Assembly (NCBI GenBank): GCA_014360005.1
Contig: JACIYI010000010.1
Span: 1-64,000 of the forward strand
Direction of reading: 5' to 3'
Length of the DNA stretch: 64,000 nt
Source: Candidatus Aminicenantota bacterium
GTDB lineage: Bacteria; Acidobacteriota; Aminicenantia; Aminicenantales; Saccharicenantaceae
Part shown: positions 17,734 through 26,537 of the stretch, one piece after another
How the letters are laid out: each line of letters opens with the position of its first letter
How positions within the stretch are numbered: the stretch's first letter is position 1
Program-made: the position numbers and the translations under genes
The notes under the pieces: generated by a model
Told to the model about the DNA's origin: nothing
What the model saw: only the letters and a program-made list of their open reading frames with translations
The model's database searches: none

Positions 17734-18046
17734 AGGAACGTCTGCACCCCTCAAGTGGAACCTCCAGGAAATCCGCCTCTTGAACAGAGAACAGGCATAA
17801 AATATAGCAAAACCCACATAATTTGTCTATCAAAGACCCCCGGGTTAAAAAGGGAAAAAAAGAGAGCGACGGCCTTAGAAGCCAGGTTCTTAAGTTGCAG
17901 CCTGGCCCGGGAGGCGGCACTGAAGAACTGATTCAGCTGTGAAGAAAACTAGTTAGCCAGATATTGCCAGGGGCCCGACGATAGAGCCAAGCCTGCCCAA
18001 AGAAACTGGATACCATGGCGTTCCTTAAGAGCACCTGCTCAGTTGA

Positions 18047-19072
18047 TCAAAACCTGGTACCGGGCAGGAAGATCTTTCCATAGATATCAATGGCATAGCG
18101 GTCGGTCATGCCGGCAATAAAATCGGCCACCCGCCTTTCGATCGGGTCCCCCTTCGGATAATCCTTGATCCACTCTCCCGGGTTTTTCAAAAAATATTCG
18201 TAGAGCTCTTTTATTATTTTCCCGGTTTTCATCAGGTCGACTCTGGCCGTCGGGTTGAGATAGACCCGATCGTAGAGAAAGTCCCTCAGGTCAATCAGGC
18301 CCCGGTAGATTTTCTGACTCATGGCGATACTTTCCAGCTGGTTTTTGAGGCTGGTTTCGACTACATCTATCACCAGGCGGTCAATCCGGGTAGCGTGCAT
18401 TTTCCCCAGGATATCGGTAATCCGGGAAGGAACGCTGTCTTCTTTAACCAGACCGGCTCTCAGGGCATCATCCAGGTCATGGTTGATGTAGGCGATTACA
18501 TCAGAAATCCGGACCACCTGCCCTTCAAGGGTGCAAGGACGGCTTTCGGGGTCATCGTCAAAGATTTCTCCCCGACCCTTGGAATGCTTGACGATGCCGT
18601 CGCGGACCTCGAAGGTTAAGTTGAGGCCCTTACCGTCGTATTCCAGCTTATCCACCACCCGCAGGCTCTGTTCGTAGTGGCAGAAACCGCCCGGCAGCAA
18701 TTCATTCAAAGTCTGTTCTCCGGCATGTCCGAATGGAGTATGACCCAGGTCATGTCCCAGGGCAATGGCTTCGGTCAGGTCTTCATTGAGCCGCAGGGCC
18801 CGGGCTATGGTTCTGGCAATTTGCGAGACCTCCAGGGTATGAGTCAGCCTGGTGCGATAGTGGTCGCCAAAGGGCGATAAGAAAACCTGGGTCTTATGTT
18901 TCAGGCGCCGGAAAGATTTGCAGTGAATGATTCGGTCGCGGTCACGCTGAAAAGCAGTCCGGATGAGGTGGGGTTGTTCCGGCCGCAGCCGTCCCCGGCT
19001 CCTGGAGCTAAGGCAGGCCCGAGGAGACAAATTTCTCTTTTCGGCTTCTTCAATCTGTTCCCTTATGTTCAT
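18047..19072 (-). CDS. dgt: dGTP triphosphohydrolase-like HD-domain protein
   Basis: 341 residues, the length of the short dGTPase-like group. HD-domain metal ligands are in RLTHTLEV (H78) and in [15 protein letters not shown] (H107, D108). The upstream [21 protein letters not shown] is the conserved dGTPase motif and [11 protein letters not shown] follows. It removes triphosphate from deoxynucleoside triphosphates to give deoxynucleosides, adjusting the dNTP pool. A GAGGG site precedes ATG 19072. It is apparently monocistronic, facing the small zinc-ribbon gene on the same strand. Confidence 0.9.
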   Translation of the reverse strand: MNIREQIEEAEKRNLSPRACLSSRSRGRLRPEQPHLIRTAFQRDRDRIIHCKSFRRLKHKTQVFLSPFGDHYRTRLTHTLEVSQIARTIARALRLNEDLTEAIALGHDLGHTPFGHAGEQTLNELLPGGFCHYEQSLRVVDKLEYDGKGLNLTFEVRDGIVKHSKGRGEIFDDDPESRPCTLEGQVVRISDVIAYINHDLDDALRAGLVKEDSVPSRITDILGKMHATRIDRLVIDVVETSLKNQLESIAMSQKIYRGLIDLRDFLYDRVYLNPTARVDLMKTGKIIKELYEYFLKNPGEWIKDYPKGDPIERRVADFIAGMTDRYAIDIYGKIFLPGTRF

Positions 19073-19257
19073 GACCCTCGCTCCTTCAATTTCTTGCGGG
19101 GCATAAATATAAACCTATTTTATGATTCCGCTGACCTAAAATCCACTCCCCACCCGCTGCTTTTAAGTTGAAACAGAAGTCAATCTGGACTAGCCCCGGA
19201 TGACAGTTCATCTCTCACCCAGCCAGATCAGCCCTCAAAGCAGAAAAATAAATGGTG

Positions 19258-19437
19258 TCATCCCATCCAGAAGCCTTTACGATGTGAGACTCCTAATACC
19301 TTATGGCAGTACGGACAGAAGTAGATATAGCGCTTCCCGAAAACGCTCCTCACCTGTCGATAAAATACCCTGGTTAAAGTCGCATTGCAATGAGGACACA
19401 CCGGGTTAATATCATTTCTTTCTTCACTTTCAATCAT
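19258..19437 (-). CDS. small zinc-ribbon protein, 59 residues
   Basis: An uncalled short gene. GGAGG lies 7 nt before ATG 19437 and translation gives two CxxC knuckles, CPHC (residues 14-17) and CPYC (41-44), about 24 residues apart, with FGKRYIYFCPYCHKVLGVSH around the second. The spacing and content fit a zinc ribbon of rubredoxin/FYDLN-like type. Such proteins bind nucleic acid or partner proteins; no function can be assigned. It ends with KGFWMG. It lies between dgt and yggS with its own leader. Confidence 0.75.
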   Translation of the reverse strand: MIESEERNDINPVCPHCNATLTRVFYRQVRSVFGKRYIYFCPYCHKVLGVSHRKGFWMG

Positions 19438-19664
19438 TTTATTCCTCCATTGTAATAATTACTTAATTGAGTTCTGACCTTAAACGGGAAGTCTTACAAA
19501 CGGGCGCCTTATTTCCTGAACTTTACCTGTCTTGAGTCTATCATCTTCTTTAGGCTTTATCCAACAGAATCAGTTCTAAGCCATAGCTCCATCAATAATA
19601 ATTCAGCTTGAGGCCGGGGTCATGTTTCAGTATAATTCAACTCTGTTCGAGGCCGGAAATCAGA

Positions 19665-20339
19665 ATGATTGACCCGATTTTGGAAATCATCAAGGAAAAC
19701 GTCAGGCAACTGCTGGCTGAACTGCCTCCCGGAGTGGAGCTGGTGGCTGCGGCCAAGCAACAATCTCCGGAACGGGTCCTGGCCGCCGTTGAAGCCGGCA
19801 TCAAAATTATCGGTGAAAATTATGTCCAGGAGGCAGCCGCTGCCTTCCAGTTTATTGGCCGCCGGGTGCAGTGGTCATTTATCGGCCACCTGCAGAAAAA
19901 TAAGGTTAAAAAGGCGGTAGAAATCTTTGACCTGATTGAAACCGTAGATTCCCTGGAACTGGCCGAAGAAATCAACAAGCGAGCGGCGGTTGCCGGACGG
20001 GTCATGCCGGTCCTGATTGAGGTTAACTCTGGCTGCGAGCCCCAGAAATTCGGAGTCCTGCCGGACAGGGTGGAAGAATTAGCCCGGGCCATAGCCGGCC
20101 TGCCCCACCTCAAGCTGCGCGGGCTGATGACCATGGGGCCGTTTGAGGGAGACCCGGAGGAAGCCAGGCCTTATTTCCGCCTGACCAGGCAGCTTTTTGA
20201 GCAGCTTCAAGGACTCAGCCTGCCAGGCACTGATATCAACATTCTGTCCATGGGTATGACCAACTCCTACCAGGTGGCTATAGAAGAAGGAGCCACCAGG
20301 GTGCGCCTGGGGACCAGAATCTTTGGTCCCCGCCAGTGA
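19665..20339 (+). CDS. yggS: YggS/PLPBP family pyridoxal-phosphate homeostasis protein
   Basis: 224 residues from ATG 19665; the frame extends upstream but the family begins at about MIDPILEIIKEN. The PLP-binding Lys is in LVAAAKQQSPE, and the YggS blocks GENYVQEA, WSFIGHLQKNKVKKA, VLIEVNSGCEPQKFGV, LRGLMTMGPF and LSMGMTNSYQVAIEEGATRVRLGTRIFG are all present. It is a fold-type III alanine racemase-like barrel without the second domain and buffers free PLP. It sits 25 bases ahead of the MFS transporter gene, likely co-transcribed. Confidence 0.95.
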   Translation: MIDPILEIIKENVRQLLAELPPGVELVAAAKQQSPERVLAAVEAGIKIIGENYVQEAAAAFQFIGRRVQWSFIGHLQKNKVKKAVEIFDLIETVDSLELAEEINKRAAVAGRVMPVLIEVNSGCEPQKFGVLPDRVEELARAIAGLPHLKLRGLMTMGPFEGDPEEARPYFRLTRQLFEQLQGLSLPGTDINILSMGMTNSYQVAIEEGATRVRLGTRIFGPRQ

Positions 20340-20364
20340 TAAAAATTGATAAAGGCAGGTGCTT

Positions 20365-21741
20365 ATGAAGAACCGGTGGTCTGTAGTCCTTGGAGCTCTT
20401 ATCATTCAGGTCAGTCTCGGTGCGGTTTATATCTGGAGCGTTTTCCAGACCCCGCTGCTGACTCACTTCCCTTCCTGGAAAGAAACCCAGGTGACTCTGC
20501 CGGCCCAGATCATCCTGGCCTGTTTTGCTCTGGCGGTTATTATCGCCGGGCGGATACAGGACCGGGTCGGCCCCAGGCCGGTGGCCATAGCTGGCGGTTT
20601 GATGCTCGGGTCAGGTCTGATCCTGGCTAAATTCACGGCCGGCTTCCCCCCGGGTCCGGCTCTGGTCTGGTTGATCATCACCTATTCGGTAATCGGCGGC
20701 CTGGGCATCGGGGCCGCCTATGTCTGCCCCATCGCCACCTGTGTCAAGTGGTACCCGGATAAAAGAGGATTGATTACTGGGCTGGCCGTGGCTGGTTTCG
20801 GAGCCGGGGCCTTTTTCTTTGCCCCGCTGGCCAAAGCCCTGATTACCGGCGGTCCCTACCAGCTGTTCGGAAAAAGTCTGTTCAGCCTGCCGGAAGTGGG
20901 CCTATTCAATACTTTCCTGGTGCTCGGTCTGATTTTCCTGGTCACCATAACTGCTGGGGCCCTGTTGCTCCAGAATCCGGAGCCGGGATACAGGCCAGCA
21001 GGCTGGAATCCCCCCGTTCAAACCATTGCTTTAAACAACCTAAAGGTGGATTTTACTCCCTCGGAAATGTTCCGCACCTGGCAGTTCTGGCTTCTCTGGG
21101 GAATTTACCTGACCGGCTGCGCGGCTGGCCTGATGATTATCATGAAAGCCTCGCCCATCTGGCAATCATTCGCCCTGTCCAGTCTGACCTCGGGCCTGGA
21201 TTCGGCCGGGTTCAGCCAGATTGCTTCCGCCGGAGCCCTGGCTGTGTCCATCCTGGCCATATTTAATTCCCTCGGCCGCATCGTCTGGGGAAAAATCTCG
21301 GATGCCGCCGGTAGAAAGAATACCCTGCTGGCCATGTTTCTTATCTGCAGCCTGACCATGCTGGCTTTCAATGCTCTCAAGCCTTACTCCCTGTTTCTGA
21401 TAGGAATTTCCCTGGTCGGGTTATGTTTTGGCGGTTTCCTGGCGGTTTTCCCGGCCATGACCGCAGATTATTTCGGGACAAAACATTACGGGGCCAATTA
21501 CGGCTGGATGTTCAGCGCCTACGGCGTGGGCGGCCTTCTCGGGCCTTACCTGGCGGCGGCCCTGATGAAAACTTCAGCTATAGTCAAAATCAGAGAAATC
21601 AAGGCCGGGGATGAAGAGACTTTCCGGTCGCTGCTGGTGGGCGATTACCGCCGGGCCTTTCTGGTAGCCGGGCTGCTGTGCCTGATTTCCACTGTGGCTC
21701 TGCTGGTGCTAAAGAAACCAGAAGTTAATAAAGACAGGTAA
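20365..21741 (+). CDS. OFA-family MFS antiporter (oxalate/formate antiporter-like)
   Basis: 458 residues with 12 TM helices. ATG 20365 has AGG 5 nt upstream; a GTG at 20359 is the alternative. The N-terminal VVLGALIIQVSLGAVYIWSVFQ and GLGIGAAYVCPIATCVKWYPDKRGLITGLAVAGFG segments are signatures of the OxlT/YhjX-like OFA subfamily. Members exchange small carboxylates such as oxalate, formate or pyruvate across the inner membrane. The substrate here is unknown. It follows yggS closely, which gives no clue to substrate. Confidence 0.88.
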   Translation: MKNRWSVVLGALIIQVSLGAVYIWSVFQTPLLTHFPSWKETQVTLPAQIILACFALAVIIAGRIQDRVGPRPVAIAGGLMLGSGLILAKFTAGFPPGPALVWLIITYSVIGGLGIGAAYVCPIATCVKWYPDKRGLITGLAVAGFGAGAFFFAPLAKALITGGPYQLFGKSLFSLPEVGLFNTFLVLGLIFLVTITAGALLLQNPEPGYRPAGWNPPVQTIALNNLKVDFTPSEMFRTWQFWLLWGIYLTGCAAGLMIIMKASPIWQSFALSSLTSGLDSAGFSQIASAGALAVSILAIFNSLGRIVWGKISDAAGRKNTLLAMFLICSLTMLAFNALKPYSLFLIGISLVGLCFGGFLAVFPAMTADYFGTKHYGANYGWMFSAYGVGGLLGPYLAAALMKTSAIVKIREIKAGDEETFRSLLVGDYRRAFLVAGLLCLISTVALLVLKKPEVNKDR

Positions 21742-22003
21742 ACAAGCCAGAGACGATTCCAGGCTGAGTCTGGTCAAGTTAGCCTGATGCTGCCCTATGG
21801 AATCAGGATACCCAACTCTTATACGGCATTAAATTAATTACTATGAAATTTATATGCTGGCCAGACTGGACAAAGCTTTGAAATAGTAAGTCCAGAGAAA
21901 TTTCTTCTGGCTTCATACCATTGATTATTCTGCCAAACATATCTTCAGTCCTGACCTGAAACTGCAGCCTGAGCTGACGGGCCGGTCCCAGACAGGTGAT
22001 GAT

Positions 22004-23269
22004 TTACTTCTCCCCGCCCGGCTCTTTTTGTTCCCGATTGTCGTCCGCCCCTTCTTCCCCTTCTATCATCTCGGCTTCAGCCGGTAGGGCTTCGGCTTCC
22101 AGCAACTCCGGGCCAACCTGCTTTTTCAGGCTATCAATCTGGCGAAGGGGCTTTTCTAGCTGGTTTTTCCTGGTGGTATTCAGGTTCTCATACTCCTGCT
22201 GGGCCTCGTAAATTTTCCGGCCAACCTTCTCCAGCGACTTAACGAATAGTTGCCACTGCCGGTAAAAAGATTCCAGAAGCTTCATAATCTGTCCGGCAGT
22301 ATTCTGCAGGTTGAAATTTTCCATGGCCTGGCGGATGATGGCCAGCACTGCATAGAGGGTGATAGGTGAGCACAAAATAACCTTTTTCTTCAGAGCTTCA
22401 TCCAGCAGGGTGCGGTCATGCTCGTTGATGAAAGCATAGACCTGTTCATTGGGAATAAACACCAGAACATAATCCAGGGTGTTATCTTCCGGATTTATGT
22501 AGTCGCGATTGGTAACTTCTTTAATCCGGTCTCTGACATCCTTCAGAAACTGCTGCTTAAAATTTTCCCTGTCCTTTTCACCCTGAGCCTCCAGGTAGTG
22601 AAGATAGTTATCCAGCGGAAATTTAACATCCATGTTAATCTTCCGCTCCTGCGGCAGAAAAAAGGTATAGTCAGGCCGGTTCTGGCCGGTCTCCATGGTC
22701 TTCTGCTTGAGATAGTTGATTCCTTCTACAAAGCCCATCAGCCTCAGGATATCCTCGGCCATTCTCTCTCCCCACTGGCCGCGGCTCCTGGTGCTGGCCA
22801 GAGCCTGCCGCAGCTGATTGGTAGTTTCCTGAAGTCGGCTGGTCTGCTCCAGGGCTAGACTGAGCTGCTTTTCCAGCTGTCCAAACTTTGCCGCCCGGTC
22901 TTTTTCAAACCCGGTAATCAGTTCCTGGACTCTGGCCAGGTCAGTCTTCATCCCTTCCAGGGTCTGGTCAATCAATTTTTTCTTGCCCTCCAGTTCCAGT
23001 TCGCCGGTCCTGGTTTGTTTACTCAAAACCTCATTGGCCACCTTGAGAAATTCTTCGGTATTTCTTTTCAGGGCATCCATGGACAGGGAACCAAAGGCCT
23101 CTTTGACCCGTCCCAGCAGCAGCTCCAGCTCCTGCATTTTCTGCTGCTGAGTCTGATTAACCAGCTCCTGAGCCAGTTCCCGGGCCCGGTGTTTCTGGAA
23201 ATAATTAACCAGGATGACCAGCAGAGCTCCGAACACAGCCCCCAGGGCAAAAGCGATTAAGAATTCCAT
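22004..23269 (-). CDS. rmuC: RmuC family DNA recombination/repair protein
   Basis: 421 residues. An N-terminal TM helix (LIAFALGAVFGALLVILVNYF), then a long coiled coil (~30-150; repeated Lys/Glu/Gln/Leu such as RVQELITGFEKDRAAKFGQLEKQL), then the RmuC nuclease-like domain: RGQWGERMAEDILRLMGF, PDYTFFLP, INMDVKFPLDNY and VFIPNEQVYAF are its conserved blocks. RmuC limits inversion at short repeats. An acidic C-terminal tail (EGEEGADDN) is present. It follows the fmdB-like gene by 67 bases on the same strand. Confidence 0.92.
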   Translation of the reverse strand: MEFLIAFALGAVFGALLVILVNYFQKHRARELAQELVNQTQQQKMQELELLLGRVKEAFGSLSMDALKRNTEEFLKVANEVLSKQTRTGELELEGKKKLIDQTLEGMKTDLARVQELITGFEKDRAAKFGQLEKQLSLALEQTSRLQETTNQLRQALASTRSRGQWGERMAEDILRLMGFVEGINYLKQKTMETGQNRPDYTFFLPQERKINMDVKFPLDNYLHYLEAQGEKDRENFKQQFLKDVRDRIKEVTNRDYINPEDNTLDYVLVFIPNEQVYAFINEHDRTLLDEALKKKVILCSPITLYAVLAIIRQAMENFNLQNTAGQIMKLLESFYRQWQLFVKSLEKVGRKIYEAQQEYENLNTTRKNQLEKPLRQIDSLKKQVGPELLEAEALPAEAEMIEGEEGADDNREQKEPGGEK

Positions 23270-23336
23270 CAGGTCTCTCCTTGCACCTTTCTATTCAATC
23301 ACCATGCTTACCGCCAAAAATAGGGCGAACTTCCTT

Positions 23337-23708
23337 TCAGAGTTCAGTCTCATCCGGACTGGAATCTCCCCCCTCGCCGGCCGACTGCTGTTCTGCTTCT
23401 TCCACTGCCCGGTCCACCTCTTCCTCAAAATCGGGTCCGAGTTCTTCGCCCATTTCCCGCCCCATCCTTTTCATCCAGCGGGCAACACTTTTCGGGTCCT
23501 TGTCATCCAACTCGCCCAACCGGGAAGGGTCGGCCAGGCTCTCCAGGCGACTTTCCTCAGACCTCAGCACCCCCACCCGGGAGATCAACCGGACCAGCCT
23601 GGGGCTGCCGCAATGCTGGCAGCGTCTTTCGAACTGAGAATGCACCGAAAGAACAAGAAAGGAAGACTTTCGCCGGCAATCCTGACAGCGAAATTCATAG
23701 ATCGGCAT
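23337..23708 (-). CDS. FmdB family zinc-ribbon protein
   Basis: 123 residues. The N-terminal ~45 residues match the FmdB zinc ribbon: MPIYEFRCQDCRR with a second pair CQHCGSP, so Cys at CxxC...CxxC. The remainder is charged and probably disordered, ending in an acidic tail (EEVDRAVEEAEQQSAGE). FmdB-like proteins are small putative regulators of unknown biochemical role. Divergent from the kinase at 24133, with a ~420-base intergenic region. Confidence 0.88.
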   Translation of the reverse strand: MPIYEFRCQDCRRKSSFLVLSVHSQFERRCQHCGSPRLVRLISRVGVLRSEESRLESLADPSRLGELDDKDPKSVARWMKRMGREMGEELGPDFEEEVDRAVEEAEQQSAGEGGDSSPDETEL

Positions 23709-24097
23709 AGCCTCTCTCCTCCCTTTCTTAATGCTTCCAGCATAATTTACAGAAAAAACGGGACGGGAGCAACTATCACTCTCCCTGGTTCGGGAAAAAT
23801 GGGCCTTGGTCCTATTTTCTCAACTTATCCCCGACTGGCCGGCCAGCCCCAGGATTTGGCCTGATGGTCGAAGCCTTCCTGGCTGAGTTTTTTATTTCAT
23901 CCTCCTTTTTCCTGAATCCCAGGGACTCTACCCGGCCAACTCAGGCCAGAGGTCAGGCGCGGTGGAAATCTGACCGGCTGACCCGGTTGGCCTGATATTG
24001 TGAAAATTATTCCCAGACGGTCAGATTGCCGGCGCTCCCTGTTTTCATTTTTAAGTTTAAGCCACTCGGGCCGGGTTCTCCTCAAAGATTAATTCCA
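23709..24097. other. intergenic between divergent genes, no gene seen
   Basis: Between fmdB-like (minus) and the kinase (plus). Apart from the kinase promoter at its right edge I see no RNA gene, repeat or credible ORF. Confidence 0.45.
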
Positions 24098-24126
24098 TTG
24101 ACATTAACAGCCATTACCTATAGTAT
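24098..24126 (+). promoter_or_regulatory. promoter abutting the kinase start (leaderless mRNA likely)
   Basis: TTGACA 24098-24103, 17-nt spacer, TAGTAT 24121-24126, then only 6 nt (CGGTAA) before GTG 24133. Transcription should begin at or within a base or two of the start codon; no Shine-Dalgarno is present. Confidence 0.55.
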
Positions 24127-24132
24127 CGGTAA

Positions 24133-26328
24133 GTGAGCAAAGACAATGAATGGGATGATAAAGAGAGGACGCTGACCTTCGAATTATGGCCGGCCGGAAC
24201 TGAAATCGGCTGCTACGTCATCAAAGAAGTTCTGGGTCTGGGAGCCTTTTCCGCTGTTTACCTGGCCTGCGACCAGGACCTCGACCGAAAAGTCGTCCTG
24301 AAATTTCTGGCCGGAGACCTCAGTCAGAACCAGGACTGGAGGCAGAGGTTCCGGGAAGAAGCCCAGACTGTCGCCCAGCTCAACCATCCTCACATAGTAA
24401 CCATTTATGGAGTGGACGAGTACCGCGACCTGCCTTTTATCATCATGGAATTTGTGGAGGGCGGAACTCTCGATGCCTATGTCAAGAACCGCCGTCTGCC
24501 GGTGGAAGAGGCCCTGGAGCTGGCCATCCAGATCAGCGACGGACTGGCTGAAGCCCATAGCCGGGGAATAATCCACCGCGACCTAAAGCCTTCTAACATC
24601 ATGGTCACCAACCGGGGACGGGCTAAGATTGTGGACTTCGGACTGGCCGCCATCCTGACCAGAGATAAAACGGCCCAGGCAGGCTTAATCGTTGGTACCA
24701 TTCCCTATATGTCTCCAGAACAGGTCCAGGGGAGGCCGACCGATGCCCGGTCAGACCTCTTTTCACTGGGAGTGGTCCTGTACCGGATCTTTACCGGCAA
24801 AATGCCCTTTTCCGGGACAGAAACCAGGGACATCTTCAAGGCCATCCTGGAAAAAGAACCTCTGCCGATGTCGGAATATTCAGCCAATATTCCGCTGGAA
24901 CTGGAACGGATTGTTTCGCGCCTTTTGAACAAGAACAGCAACCTGCGCTACCAGAACGCCGAAGATTTAAGGATAGACCTGCGCTATACCCTGGAAGCTA
25001 TCATGTCCGGGCGGGTGCAATACCGCGGCCGAAAAAAAGATTTTCTCTGGTCGATTGCGGTTCTACCCTTTGCCAATTTGAGCGGCGAGCGCCAACAGGA
25101 GTACTTCTGCGACGGCATGTCCGAAGAAATCATCAATGCTCTGGCCAGAATCAAAGGGCTCAGAGTAGCCGCCCGCACCTCGACCCTGATTTTCAAGAAC
25201 AGCAGCGATGATGCCAGAGAAATCGGCCGCAAGTTGCACGTTGATACCCTGCTTGAAGGCAGCGTCCGGCAAGCCTCCGACCGCCTGAGGATTTTCGTCC
25301 AGCTGGTGGACGTAGCCACTGGTTATCACCTCTGGTCCGAACGTTACGACCGTGACTTCCAGGATGTCTTTGCCATTCAGGACGAAATTTCTCAGAATAT
25401 TGTCCGGTCGCTGCAATTGATTCTGAGCGAGAATGAAATTCAGTCCTTGACCAGGACTTCCACCACCGATACCGAAGCTTATGATTATTATCTTCGCGGC
25501 CGTCAGTTTTACCACCAGGGACGCCGTCAGAGCTTTCAGTTTGCCAGCCAGATGTTCGCCCGGGCCACAGAAATCGACCCTCAGTATGCCCTGGCCTACG
25601 CCGGAATTGCCCAGTGTTCAGCCATGCTCTTTCACTTTTATGGAGAGGCCAAGGACATCCACCTGGAAGAAGCCGACCGGACCAGCCTCCGAGCCCTGGA
25701 ACTGGACCCGGAACTGCCGCAGGCTCACGCTGCCCGGGGCTTAACCCTGTGGCTCATGGACAGGTTTGATGAAGCCCGGGTGGAGTTTGAAACGGCCATG
25801 CGCCTGGACCCGGAGCAAGACGAAACTCCCTACCTTTATGGTCGGGCCTGTTTCCAGAAAGGCGAGCTGGAGCTGGCCGCCAGGTTGTTCGAAAGAGCCT
25901 GCCGGGGCCGAGAAAATCACGAAGCCTGTTACTTTGCCGCCCAGACCCACACCGCCCTGGGGCATAACGAAGCCGCCCTGGCCGCTTACCGCCTGGCCTT
26001 GAGAGCGGTGGAAAAGCGAGTTCAACTCCATCCGGACGATGCCCGAGCTTATACCATGGGAGCAGTCAGCTTCTGCCGGCTGGGCGACCGCCGCAGCGGT
26101 CTGGAATGGGCCGAGAGGGCCATTGCTATTGACCCCAACGATGCTGGCATCCAGTATAATGTGGCCTGCCTTTTTGCCCTGGAAGGAGAAAAAACCAGGG
26201 CCATCCAGAGCCTGGAAGCGGCCGTTCAGGCCGGTTTTGCCCACCGGGACTGGGTGGAAAAAGACCCGGACCTGGATTCATTGCGTGATGACCCGCGTTT
26301 CCAGGCCCTGAAGTGGCGGACCCAGTAA
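24133..26328 (+). CDS. Ser/Thr protein kinase with FlgO-like and TPR domains
   Basis: 731 residues from GTG 24133. The kinase domain (~25-290) has GLGAFSAVYLA, catalytic Lys57 (VVLKFL), Asp150 in HRDLKPSN, Asp168 in DFGLAA and GTIPYMSPEQVQG. It is followed by a FlgO-like/adenylate-cyclase-associated domain (~305-430; SIAVLPFANLSGERQQEYFCDGM cut here at its core, plus YHLWSERYDR) and then TPR repeats (~450-725; LDPEQDETPYLYGRACFQKG, AIAIDPNDAGIQYN). No TM helix, so cytoplasmic. Such kinase/FlgO/TPR proteins are common in Acidobacteria-type genomes; substrates are unknown. The start is only 6 nt past its -10 box. Confidence 0.92.
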   Translation: MSKDNEWDDKERTLTFELWPAGTEIGCYVIKEVLGLGAFSAVYLACDQDLDRKVVLKFLAGDLSQNQDWRQRFREEAQTVAQLNHPHIVTIYGVDEYRDLPFIIMEFVEGGTLDAYVKNRRLPVEEALELAIQISDGLAEAHSRGIIHRDLKPSNIMVTNRGRAKIVDFGLAAILTRDKTAQAGLIVGTIPYMSPEQVQGRPTDARSDLFSLGVVLYRIFTGKMPFSGTETRDIFKAILEKEPLPMSEYSANIPLELERIVSRLLNKNSNLRYQNAEDLRIDLRYTLEAIMSGRVQYRGRKKDFLWSIAVLPFANLSGERQQEYFCDGMSEEIINALARIKGLRVAARTSTLIFKNSSDDAREIGRKLHVDTLLEGSVRQASDRLRIFVQLVDVATGYHLWSERYDRDFQDVFAIQDEISQNIVRSLQLILSENEIQSLTRTSTTDTEAYDYYLRGRQFYHQGRRQSFQFASQMFARATEIDPQYALAYAGIAQCSAMLFHFYGEAKDIHLEEADRTSLRALELDPELPQAHAARGLTLWLMDRFDEARVEFETAMRLDPEQDETPYLYGRACFQKGELELAARLFERACRGRENHEACYFAAQTHTALGHNEAALAAYRLALRAVEKRVQLHPDDARAYTMGAVSFCRLGDRRSGLEWAERAIAIDPNDAGIQYNVACLFALEGEKTRAIQSLEAAVQAGFAHRDWVEKDPDLDSLRDDPRFQALKWRTQ

Positions 26329-26537
26329 CCTCAAGACCCCGCCAACCTGCCCTCGATAAGATAGTGTCAATTCCGGGAAAATAACAAAAAGCCGGCTATC
26401 ATAGATTTTTTTGAACTGGCTAAGACACCTTATCTCTCAAGAAGCTATCTCTTAACTCGGTCAACATCATAAATGGCCAGCTGGAACCTTGTTGAATTTG
26501 TCCACTCAATATTAGCTGAGGTTATGAGGTCCAGGTC

